Below are positions 29,901 through 36,702 of a stretch of DNA of 40,427 bases, piece by piece (the stretch's first letter is position 1; every line of letters starts with the position of its first letter). Below the pieces are notes generated by a model. It had not been told where the DNA came from. It did not search any database and worked only from the letters and a program-made list of their open reading frames with translations. Source of the stretch: a virus; IMG/VR virus record IMGVR_UViG_3300009087_000001, positions 1 through 40,427 of that record. The stretch is one strand, 5' to 3'. Both the position numbers and the translations under genes were made by a program.

Positions 29901-30314
29901 TTTACTATTATTCAGCCCTCATTATCAATTCAAGATTCCGAGACAGTAAGCATTTCAGTAATTTCAGTAAGCATTTCAGTTATTGCACCAGAGATTATTA
30001 CGCAAGTATCACCTACTATTTTATCTGATTGTCAGTTATTTACATTTACTCCGCTCTCGCCAGTTGTTACAGCGACAAAACAAATTCAATTTTCAGCGGA
30101 AAAACAAGCCCTTTCATTTTCAGTTAATCAGCCCGAGATTGTTATAAGCATTTACACGGATGCGGACATACAAACACTGACTATCTCTTTTCCCGTGCCG
30201 ACTATTTCCGCTTATGGCTTAATCCCTTATTCTGATAAGTCAAGCCCTTATTCTAAAAAAGACAGCCCTTATTCTAAAAAAACAACTCCTTATAATCGTT
30301 ATCGTAATTCTTAA
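26952..30314 (+). CDS. Large beta-repeat virion/adhesin protein, 1120 aa
   Basis: Residues 1-200 resemble a LamG/concanavalin-like sugar-binding domain (GVEWDTSTGG, NLYFRFYLRIATSTNALDTI, WYRIEVSYTYATNSVIAYID, LYFDDIAINDD). Residues about 200-370 are another beta domain. From residue 373, short units of the type SIQSVTFSQPTATI recur, interrupted by a separate domain at about 420-632, and then continue to about residue 1080; I count roughly 15-20 degenerate units. The end has three PYSKK/PYSDK-type steps, often seen at the C-terminus of phage virion proteins. It is likely an extended fibre or surface protein. Such a large one in front of the connector genes is uncommon. Confidence 0.7.
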   Translation: MARLWSCGFELQSATSGVEWDTSTGGVSIDTTTKRSGAASFRCNPTAATKYITHQFTIDGTKNLYFRFYLRIATSTNALDTIFVVKDGWYPTNMIGIRLNSDRTLELWDEYWPVQIGSDSSALDTDTWYRIEVSYTYATNSVIAYIDGVSFATGALMVEMMATTEGAFLMLGATTTTTADLYFDDIAINDDIGTSQIGLPGEGSIVHMHPNAAGDASATTGTYADVDEVSPDDATSYIEQDSIAEVDYNFETSASAGIGSGNTITLVSIGTRQHPETAAAAGWRGLIMSQSGGTTAYGDAKTHNDTTWRTNGDVLPQVYSLTSYTDPQGGGAWTTALLDTMQAGIDVTDATPNLFISTIWALVEYAPQEPSVTINASIQSVTFSQPTATIIAIDKDAVITASIQSVTFSQPTATIVVPTNFPTVEATNYSHEATAVTSHDVSLPSGIQAGDLLLVVFGSYVVTAITTPSGWSKIGDTDAYSTYIQMAQFYKIADGEEGATVAITTAGSTKSSAVAYRITGFDSATAPEKGTAATSVNTTPNPPSVSPTWGSDDNLFIAVETNRINSAVTAYPTNYSDNQVNAVNSSSTTSSSTGICSREYAASSDDPGTFTIAASRYAVANTIVIKPSSGATSIQVSASIQEATYSQPTATITAKRSTSISASIQAFTSNLISATVSAVRNVALTAGILTVTFTGLAPEVTAETSVQNTPDVFSAQFSQPETSISAIRNISVSPTILEATFNLIAPDVSGTIGTVNITVEPNVEESTFSNISPIIKLGAGATASLQSVEFSVLSPTISVAKNILISPANERLLEEWSARLLEDEGNRILESTIAYGILVFNQPETSILVVRNTSVSPSTQAFTFSILQPSLSYNNNEVVALSVQSVIFNLVTPTISSVRNTVQDVAVQPIQITLSDVTINAVRNVVISPEAQTVLFSNPTPSLQYQDNEQVACSFQALNLSQPVATISVIRNLTYLAETQTAEFTIIQPSLSIQDSETVSISVISVSISVIAPEIITQVSPTILSDCQLFTFTPLSPVVTATKQIQFSAEKQALSFSVNQPEIVISIYTDADIQTLTISFPVPTISAYGLIPYSDKSSPYSKKDSPYSKKTTPYNRYRNS
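30234..30293 (+). repeat. Tandem PYSKK-coding repeats
   Basis: CCTTATTCTAAAAAA-type units recur three to four times at the 3' end of the large repeat protein gene, encoding PYSDKSS, PYSKKDS, PYSKKTT and PYNRY steps. Confidence 0.65.
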
Positions 30315-30323
30315 TTTAAAAAT

Positions 30324-30926
30324 ATGGCATACACTACCGAGACAGATATTGAAAATTATCTCTTAACTACAATAGATTCTTCTTTTTCATCTCAAATTTC
30401 TGATTGGATTTCCGTTGTTGAAAAATATATTGAAAACAAAACGGGCAGAGTATTTATTGCGGACACGACTGCAAGTGATAGGTGGTTTGACGGAAGCGGG
30501 GAAACGGATATGTATATTGATGAGTTTGTTGAAATTGACAGCGTAATTATTTATGATTCTCTTGATAATGTTCAATACACATTGACGGAAGATACTCATT
30601 ATTTATCCTTTCCTTATAACGATGAATGCAAGAGGGGGTTAAGAACAAAATACTATAATACTTTAGGCTTTACTTATTTTCCATCAGGGATTAAGAATGT
30701 AAAAATTAGTGCCAAGTGGGGTTATTCTGTTGAAGTGCCTGATCCGATTAAATTTGCTGCGACTGTTTTGGTAGCGGGCATTATAAACTTCTCAAATCAA
30801 TCAGAGGGAGAAGTCGCAAGCGAGAAAATTGGAGATTATCAGATATCATACAAAGATAATAAGCAGGCGGATGATTTAAAAAACGCTTTAGAAATAATAG
30901 GGCAATATACAAAACACGATGTCTAA
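30324..30926 (+). CDS. Head-tail connector protein (gp6-like)
   Basis: The N-terminal TETDIENYLLTTIDSSFSSQ and WISVVEKYIENKTGRVF helices, then RWFDGSGETDMYIDEFVEID and GVKISAKWGYSVEVPDPIK-like strands, are typical of the connector that docks below the portal in siphoviruses (HK97 gp6 / SPP1 gp15 group). It is the first gene of the connector-tail block and overlaps the next by eight bases. Confidence 0.75.
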   Translation: MAYTTETDIENYLLTTIDSSFSSQISDWISVVEKYIENKTGRVFIADTTASDRWFDGSGETDMYIDEFVEIDSVIIYDSLDNVQYTLTEDTHYLSFPYNDECKRGLRTKYYNTLGFTYFPSGIKNVKISAKWGYSVEVPDPIKFAATVLVAGIINFSNQSEGEVASEKIGDYQISYKDNKQADDLKNALEIIGQYTKHDV

Positions 30927-31221
30927 TTTATTAACAATGGATTTTGATACGGAACGATTGACTGCGATTGAGGAGACAAATAAAACAGAATACTCTAGTC
31001 ATTTATCAGATCAGAGAGGAATGATTCAGCCATTCGGAAATATTGAAGATTTGGGCGGGGGGATTAAGATAGGGCAAGCCCATAGATTGTTTTGCGAGAG
31101 GATTGATATTGAAGTTGGCGACAAGGTTATTTATGACGATGTTGATTATATAGTAAAGACGATTAAAGATTTTGAATATGGTTGTTTCCCGCACAAGGAA
31201 TTGTTAATAATTAAAATGTAG
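30919..31221 (+). CDS. Head closure protein (probable)
   Basis: A 100-residue beta-rich protein in the position of the head-closure gene: IEVGDKVIYDDVDYIVKTIK is the barrel segment seen in this group, followed by HKELLIIKM. It would seal the head below the connector and form the tail interface. The assignment relies mostly on gene order. Confidence 0.6.
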   Translation: MSNLLTMDFDTERLTAIEETNKTEYSSHLSDQRGMIQPFGNIEDLGGGIKIGQAHRLFCERIDIEVGDKVIYDDVDYIVKTIKDFEYGCFPHKELLIIKM

Positions 31222-31223
31222 AT

Positions 31224-31604
31224 ATGCAGTTTAATATAAAAATTGACGGACTAGAAAAGCTAAGGCGGAAATGGAATTCTGCACCAGCTAAAATTAAGAA
31301 AATGACGCAAGACGCTTTAGTCCGTGCGGGTTATCTTGTAGAGGGCGAGAGCAAAAGAATTACGCCAGTAGACACGGGCAGACTGCGAGCAAGTATAAGT
31401 TTATCAAGTTCGTTAGCATTAAGAGCCGAGCCTCACGTAGTTATTAGTCCGCATACAAATTACGCATTCTATGTCCACGAGGGAACTCGTTATATGAAAG
31501 CACGACCATTTATGACAAAAGGTTATCACGCTGCGAAAAATAAAATTAAAAGCGAGATGAGAAGTTTATTAAAGAATGTTAATAAGGAATTAAAGTTTAA
31601 TTAA
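31224..31604 (+). CDS. HK97 gp10-like neck/tail completion protein
   Basis: KIDGLEKLRRKWNSAPAKIK, the SKRITPVDTGRLRASI motif, then NYAFYVHEGTRYMKARPFMT are the signature of the HK97 gp10-like family, found between connector and tail tube genes. Length 126 aa is normal. It starts three bases after the previous stop. Confidence 0.85.
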   Translation: MQFNIKIDGLEKLRRKWNSAPAKIKKMTQDALVRAGYLVEGESKRITPVDTGRLRASISLSSSLALRAEPHVVISPHTNYAFYVHEGTRYMKARPFMTKGYHAAKNKIKSEMRSLLKNVNKELKFN

Positions 31605-32039
31605 ATGTCAAAATTTGCTACTTATTCGCCGTTGATAAAATCAAAACTGGAAGCACTAGAAGAAAGTGAGGGAGTTTTACTTTTCAAAGAAGTGCGATAC
31701 GGGCATAAAAAAGAATTCAGTGGATACCCGACTGCCGAATTTTATAAAAAAGCCAGCGAGGGAAAAGTTGAAAGCACTCACGAAAACGAAAGACAATGGC
31801 AATATACTTTACTTTTAATTTACGAATACAAGGGGCAAGCGACGCATGAGGAGATAGAAGCGTTAATGGATGAAACTGTTGATAGCGTAATGACTGCTTT
31901 TGATGAAGATCCGACATTAGGGGGGACTTGTATGTCTTTAGAAGTTGCACCCGTTAATTTTTATGATATAATATTGGAAGAGCCATTTGTCTTTGCGGAA
32001 TTTACAATAACGATAAAAGATTTTGTAGATAGGAATTAA
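31605..32039 (+). CDS. Tail terminator protein (probable)
   Basis: The protein occupies the tail-terminator place between gp10-like and tail tube genes. It has a mixed alpha/beta content with TYSPLIKSKLEALEESEGVL, a YTLLLIYEYK strand and an EEIEALMDETVDSVMTAF helix, consistent with the lambda gpU/HK97 gp10-neighbour fold. It caps the tail tube. The ATG follows the preceding TAA directly. Confidence 0.65.
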   Translation: MSKFATYSPLIKSKLEALEESEGVLLFKEVRYGHKKEFSGYPTAEFYKKASEGKVESTHENERQWQYTLLLIYEYKGQATHEEIEALMDETVDSVMTAFDEDPTLGGTCMSLEVAPVNFYDIILEEPFVFAEFTITIKDFVDRN

Positions 32040-32056
32040 TTTTTAAAATAATTATT

Positions 32057-32218
32057 ATGAAATACAAAAACATTGCGGGAAAGGATTTATTTCTTAGGGG
32101 ATATGGTTTAGTGAAAAAGGATAGCGAGGTTAATTCTGAAATTGAAATAAAAAATAAAAATTTTATAAAGGTCGTTGAAGAAAAAATAATTAAAGCTAAT
32201 AAAACAATAAAGAAATGA
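32057..32218 (+). CDS. Small basic protein, 53 aa
   Basis: MKYKNIAGKDLFLRGYGLVK opens a short strand-rich part, followed by a lysine-rich helix. It overlaps the tail tube start as ATGA, so it is coupled with it. The size and place are like those of the small protein before the tail tube in several siphoviruses. Unknown function. Confidence 0.6.
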   Translation: MKYKNIAGKDLFLRGYGLVKKDSEVNSEIEIKNKNFIKVVEEKIIKANKTIKK

Positions 32219-33420
32219 GTTATTTTAAAGGAGACAGTGGATATTTAGCAATCGGGGTGCAGACTGATCAGGATACAGCGGTTATCCCCGATGTATTTAT
32301 TCCACTACTAGAAGAAGACTTGACCAGCGATCCGAACAATGAAAGGGTTGAGCAAATTGTTGGTATAAACTGGAAATCAAATTTAATTTTACAGGGAAAC
32401 CGAAGTAATAAAGGTAAGATTAAAATAAATGCTGATCCCGATAATCTCGGACACTTTTTAAATATGGCGATGTTAAAAGGATCAACAACGGGAGACACAG
32501 ACGGATATACTCATCCCTTCACTGTTGACGCCGACAGCACGGATTATTACACTGTGGATATATTGAAAGGAAATTATGTTCATAGATTTGTAGGCGTTCA
32601 GGCGACAAAATTAAATTTTTCATTTGAAGATGGAAAGTTGATACTGGAAGCCGAATTAGTCTCAAGGGCTAAATTTAATTACGGGACTTTAAAGACTGCT
32701 TTAACGGGGGCGGGAATGACTACGGTTGAGTTTGATGAGGAATTTGATCCCGAACCTTGTAAAGGATTAGTAGCTGGCGATGTTATTCAGACTTGGGCAA
32801 GTGGAGTTGCAACGAATGTTACAGTGGCGACTGTGGCTGCTGATTATAAGTCAATCACTTGTGCTTCTACGACTGTGACTGCTAGTGCGGGTGCTTTGAT
32901 AACTTTAAAAGAACAAACTCCTAGCTATTCATCTTTAAAGAGACCATTTAGATTCGGACAAATGCTTGTGGGAATTGGAGCAAATGAAACAGCCTCCACT
33001 TCAGCTGCGGGAGCTTATGCGACAGCTACGCCAGTTGATGAATTGACTTTTGAATTTGATAATCAGATACAAGAACACCATGCTAGCGGAGACAATAATC
33101 CTTTATTATTACTTGGGATACCCGATGCTTCTGTCAAGATTAAAAAATTATTTGAAACCGCCGAAGATATACAGCAATGGAATGATATTGCTAAAAAGGC
33201 GATAACGATTATTATAACGGGCGATGAAATTAACGACAGCGATACCTATTCAGCTTTAACGATTAAACTGTATAATGTAAAGCCAAATAAGGTTGATAAT
33301 AAAATACAGGTCGGAGAATATGTTTTTGATGAAACGGAATTTAATGTTGAATATGACGATACAGCGAGCAAGGCGGTTGAAATTACATTAGTTAACGAAA
33401 CAGCGGGGACAGACTACTAG
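32215..33420 (+). CDS. Major tail (tube) protein
   Basis: FKGDSGYLAIGVQTDQDTAV at the N-terminus and NLILQGNRSNKGKIKINADP, then LNFSFEDGKLILEAELVSRA are typical of siphovirus tail tube subunits. The 401-residue length is larger than the minimal tube protein and suggests an added beta domain (residues about 190-240, threonine/alanine-rich) displayed on the tail surface. A terminator follows, which fits a strongly expressed structural gene. Confidence 0.78.
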   Translation: MSYFKGDSGYLAIGVQTDQDTAVIPDVFIPLLEEDLTSDPNNERVEQIVGINWKSNLILQGNRSNKGKIKINADPDNLGHFLNMAMLKGSTTGDTDGYTHPFTVDADSTDYYTVDILKGNYVHRFVGVQATKLNFSFEDGKLILEAELVSRAKFNYGTLKTALTGAGMTTVEFDEEFDPEPCKGLVAGDVIQTWASGVATNVTVATVAADYKSITCASTTVTASAGALITLKEQTPSYSSLKRPFRFGQMLVGIGANETASTSAAGAYATATPVDELTFEFDNQIQEHHASGDNNPLLLLGIPDASVKIKKLFETAEDIQQWNDIAKKAITIIITGDEINDSDTYSALTIKLYNVKPNKVDNKIQVGEYVFDETEFNVEYDDTASKAVEITLVNETAGTDY

Positions 33421-33427
33421 TAAACAC

Positions 33428-33465
33428 ACCTGAGACGCTACCTAATCGTCTCTGCGAGGTTTTTG
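33428..33465 (+). terminator. Terminator behind the tail tube gene
   Basis: GAGACG (33432-33437) and CGTCTC (33447-33452) form the inner stem; outer ACCT (33428-33431) can pair with AGGT (33457-33460) across a TGCG bulge. TTTTTG follows immediately. It would limit readthrough into the chaperone and tape measure genes. Confidence 0.6.
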
Positions 33466-33496
33466 TCAGTTAGAGGCACAACTACACCACCTAATC

Positions 33497-33522
33497 AAAA
33501 TAAACGCTTAAAACACAAAATA
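33497..33522 (+). repeat. Intergenic repeat, second copy of 4979-5004 motif
   Basis: AAAATAAACGCTTAAAACAC and the six bases after it match the motif at 4979-5004 at 25 of 26 positions. Both copies stand directly before a start codon region, and both are preceded by ACAACTA-like sequence, so the shared block may be about 45 bases long. Confidence 0.6.
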
Positions 33523-33914
33523 TGGAATATAAAAGACCAACTAAAATAATTGATTTGCCGAGTGGGAAAAAGGTTGAGATTATTTCTTATTTTTCCAAAA
33601 ATGAAGTTGAAGAACTACAATCAGTTTTATTGAAAGGTAAAAAACTATCTGTTGGAAAAATAAATGAAGCTAATAAAAGTGATAAGGGTAGAGCTGAATT
33701 GTTAAATGATATAGAGTTTGATTTATCCGAAATGTCAAAAGCCGATAGATTAGCTAGGGAATTTGCAGTAAAGAAATTGATTGATGTTGACGGTAAGGAA
33801 TATGAATCAACTCCCGACGGATTAAATGATTTCTTAGATGAAAATGATGGAACCGTCTTAACTTCGGCAATTAATGAAATGAGTAAAAAAAAACCGACAA
33901 AGGTAAAATCATAA
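33522..33914 (+). CDS. Tail assembly chaperone, short form (gpG-like)
   Basis: A 130-residue acidic, helical protein directly before the tape measure gene, beginning KRPTKIIDLPSGKKVEIISY. In siphoviruses this place encodes the chaperone that keeps the tape measure protein soluble during tail assembly. Near its end the codons AGT AAA AAA AAA CCG offer a slippery run, and the -1 frame continues into a second frame to 34102. The short form would be the main product. Confidence 0.75.
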   Translation: MEYKRPTKIIDLPSGKKVEIISYFSKNEVEELQSVLLKGKKLSVGKINEANKSDKGRAELLNDIEFDLSEMSKADRLAREFAVKKLIDVDGKEYESTPDGLNDFLDENDGTVLTSAINEMSKKKPTKVKS

Positions 33915-34102
33915 AAGCATTGTTAACTCCCAATAGCGGAATTGTTTCAAAAGAATATATAAGATATTTTATCTGCAAGAAAATGGGTTGGGATTATTTT
34001 ACATATATGTCCCAACCTTCATTTTTTATAGATGAAGTGCTTGATTGCATTGAAGCTGAAATTTTAGTTAAAAAAGCATTAAATAAAAAAAATGGCAAAT
34101 GA
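33522..34102 (+). CDS. Tail assembly chaperone, -1 frameshift form (gpGT-like)
   Basis: Slipping back one base in the A9 run at 33885-33893 joins the short chaperone to the -1 frame, which is open from 33887 to 34102. The added part (ACC GAC AAA and on, then LTPNSGIVSKEYIRYFICKK and MGWDYFTYMSQPSFFIDEVL) binds the tail tube protein in the lambda model. The -1 frame has no ATG of its own after the run; its first usable codon is a TTG. The ratio of the two forms normally governs tail assembly. The last 11 bases overlap the tape measure gene. Confidence 0.78.
33885..33893 (+). other. Slippery A9 run for -1 frameshift
   Basis: Nine A in a row fit the A-AAA-AAA slippery pattern used by bacterial and phage -1 frameshift sites. 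A TAA in the -1 frame lies just before it at 33884 and the 0-frame stop lies at 33912, so the shift must take place in this window. Confidence 0.75.
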
Positions 34103-35918
34103 GCAAAGTCAATTAGATATAATATTAAGACTAAAGGATGAGTTTTCCAATAAATTAAACTCTGCTAGCAATAATGCTAATTCTTTTAGTAGTAAATTAT
34201 CTTCAGGCTTCAATTCAATGGCGAACGCTGGAAAAATTGTTGCTGGAGTAATTACGGGTGGTGCTGTTGCTCTTGGTGCTTTTGGAGCGAAAGCGGGGAT
34301 GGCTTCTGCGAGAATAAGTGAGCTTGAGCTTGTTTTAGGGGCTGTCGCTAAGGCTAATGATGTTGGTATTGAAAAAGCACAGGGAACTGTAGATCAGTTA
34401 AGAAATTTTAATATCGCACATAAGCAGGCATTGGAAATTACGAACCTCTTTATGCAGGCTCAGCTTGACTTAAATGATGCAGTTAAACTTGGAAATGTCG
34501 CAAAAGATTTGGCTGTTATTGGTGCTATGGACTCTTCCGAAGCTACAAAGGTTTTAATTGAAGCTGTTTCCTCGCAATCCAATATGGCATTAAGGCAATT
34601 TGGAATTATTAAAAACCTTGATGATATTTATGATGAATATGGGGAAACAATTAATAAAGCGGGGGATGACTTAACTGAAACAGAAAAAAAACAAGCATTC
34701 TTAAATGTAATTTTTAAGCAAGGAGAGAATGTCGCCGGAACTTATGACGCTGCCATGGAATCTGTTAGTAAAAGATACCGTTCGTTAACTGGGCGTGTTA
34801 TCCCGGACTTTATCGCACAAGTTGGAAAAGCATTTGAGCCAACCTTAATAGTAATTATTGATAAAATTTCCGAAGCTATCCACCGAATGTCTGATTGGGT
34901 TGAAAATAATGGGGAAACCTTTAAGAGGTGGGGAGAAACTTTGGCGGAATGGTTTAAGAAACTTATGGACTTTAGCGGACAAGCGTTAAACCACTTAAAA
35001 CCCGTATATTTAAAATTAAAAGAATTTTTTGATGAAATGGAAAACAGAAAAGCGACAATAGTTGGTGTGATTACTGTTTTAACTTTAGTGTTTGGAGCTT
35101 GGGCTATTTCAGTTATTGCCGCTATTACTCCGATAATTTTAATTATGACAGCTGTTGGAGTGACTGCGGGATTATTGTATAGAATATGGACAGAAAATTG
35201 GGGAGGGATACAAGACAAAACACAAGCAGTTATGCGGGCGGTTGTTGGATTTTATAATGAATATCTTGTTCCATGGTGGAAAGAATTTAAAGAGGGATTA
35301 AATAAGGCGGTAAAGCTTTGGAAAGAAAACTGGGACGCTATCAAGGTTATTTTTCAAGGCGTTTGGCAAGTTATATATAATGTTTTTAAAGTGGCTTGGG
35401 CTTTATTATCAGGTTCAATAAAAATCGGAATAGATATCTTTACGGGAAATTGGAAAAAGGCGTGGGAAGATGTAAAGGATACATTTGAAAAAGTTTTTAA
35501 GGGTATTTACAATATTGGGGCGGGAATTTTTGAATCTATTATTGGAGCTTTGGCTGCTATGGTTAATGGGGCGATTGATTTGTTAAATGAATTAATAGCG
35601 GGAATAAATAAATTGCCTGGAGTTGATATTGGGAAGATGGGTAAAATTAAGCCATCGGATTTAATGAGTTATATGCCAACGCTTGCCACGGGAACCAACT
35701 TTGTTCCGAATGATACTTTAGCGATGATACATAAAGGCGAGGCGATAATCCCCGCAAGGTATAATCCCTATGCGGGAGGAACAGCGGGAGGCGGGATTAC
35801 GATAAATATAAATGGCGAACAGCATTACTATAATGACCAGAGTGTTGATTTGTTGGTAGAAAAAATAAAAGGAGTGTTATCCCGAGAGCAAGAAAAGGCA
35901 CAATGGGGGTTAGCTTAA
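34092..35918 (+). CDS. Tail tape measure protein
   Basis: A long protein behind the chaperones. The N-terminal LDIILRLKDEFSNKLNSASN and a glycine/alanine-rich region (VAGVITGGAVALGAFGAKAG) belong to the tape measure core; hydrophobic segments at about residues 320-360 may insert in the membrane at infection; the C-terminus has ALATGTNFVPNDT-like and GEAIIPARYNPY motifs common in this family. With 608 residues and about 1.5 angstroms per residue, the tail would be near 90 nm. It overlaps the chaperone frame by 11 bases. Confidence 0.88.
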   Translation: MANEQSQLDIILRLKDEFSNKLNSASNNANSFSSKLSSGFNSMANAGKIVAGVITGGAVALGAFGAKAGMASARISELELVLGAVAKANDVGIEKAQGTVDQLRNFNIAHKQALEITNLFMQAQLDLNDAVKLGNVAKDLAVIGAMDSSEATKVLIEAVSSQSNMALRQFGIIKNLDDIYDEYGETINKAGDDLTETEKKQAFLNVIFKQGENVAGTYDAAMESVSKRYRSLTGRVIPDFIAQVGKAFEPTLIVIIDKISEAIHRMSDWVENNGETFKRWGETLAEWFKKLMDFSGQALNHLKPVYLKLKEFFDEMENRKATIVGVITVLTLVFGAWAISVIAAITPIILIMTAVGVTAGLLYRIWTENWGGIQDKTQAVMRAVVGFYNEYLVPWWKEFKEGLNKAVKLWKENWDAIKVIFQGVWQVIYNVFKVAWALLSGSIKIGIDIFTGNWKKAWEDVKDTFEKVFKGIYNIGAGIFESIIGALAAMVNGAIDLLNELIAGINKLPGVDIGKMGKIKPSDLMSYMPTLATGTNFVPNDTLAMIHKGEAIIPARYNPYAGGTAGGGITININGEQHYYNDQSVDLLVEKIKGVLSREQEKAQWGLA

Positions 35919-35934
35919 TTTTTTAAAAAAAAGA

Positions 35935-36699
35935 ATGGATTACACATTTAACAGTTTAAATTTAAACGACAAAACAAATTATTGGATTATTGAAAGCAAT
36001 CACGATAGCGTGGCTGATCAAGATTTGAATGTGCAAAAATTAGCGAGGACTAACGACAGCGTTGTTTTACGAAAAAATTATAATACTAAAAAAATAACAG
36101 CCAGCTTAATTGTAAAGGATACTTCAAGAGACAATCTTGACAGCCGATTGGATACAGTCAGACAAACGATTGAGGCGGTTGATAAAAACCTTGATATTGA
36201 ATATGCGAGTGGCACAAGGAGATATGTTAGCACGGGTAGAGTAGTTGGGATAGAGGAACGGAAAAACACCTGGGCAAGATTAAAATTAGAATTTACTTGC
36301 TATAAAGCGTTTGGCGAGGATACTGCTGACACGACAGAAACATTTGCGGATAAAACAACTAGCCCATATGAAGATGATATTGAAATTGGCGGGACAGCTC
36401 CCGCCCAGCCCGACATTACAATCACGATTGATACTTTTACGGGGACGGGAGATAAGTATATTCAGATTAAAAACTTAGGAAACCTTGATTATGTAAAGGT
36501 GACTGTTGATGATTGGGCGGAAGACGATGTTATTATTATATCTACCCGAGAAAAGAAAATTACAAAGAACGGGACAGTTGTTGAATATTTGGGGATTATG
36601 CCCGAGTGGTTGCCTGGCGATAATAATTGGGAGTATTCGGATGATCTTGACGCAAGACAGGTTGACATAGAGTTTAGTTATAAGAAACGCTATTTTTAG
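35935..36699 (+). CDS. Distal tail protein (Dit-like)
   Basis: The protein follows the tape measure gene and has the layout of siphovirus Dit: an N-terminal beta domain (YTFNSLNLNDKTNYWIIESN, KKITASLIVKDTSRDNLDSR, LDTVRQTIEAVDKNLDIEYA) and a C-terminal galectin-like domain (DITITIDTFTGTGDKYIQIK). Dit forms the ring at the tail tip that joins the tube and the receptor-binding apparatus. Four bases separate it from the hub gene. Confidence 0.78.
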   Translation: MDYTFNSLNLNDKTNYWIIESNHDSVADQDLNVQKLARTNDSVVLRKNYNTKKITASLIVKDTSRDNLDSRLDTVRQTIEAVDKNLDIEYASGTRRYVSTGRVVGIEERKNTWARLKLEFTCYKAFGEDTADTTETFADKTTSPYEDDIEIGGTAPAQPDITITIDTFTGTGDKYIQIKNLGNLDYVKVTVDDWAEDDVIIISTREKKITKNGTVVEYLGIMPEWLPGDNNWEYSDDLDARQVDIEFSYKKRYF

Positions 36700-36702
36700 T
36701 TT

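Noticed and set aside
34742-35218. Long open frame on the minus strand (158 codons)
   Set aside because: It lies wholly inside the tape measure gene, has no ribosome site, and its composition is that of a reverse-complemented coding sequence.
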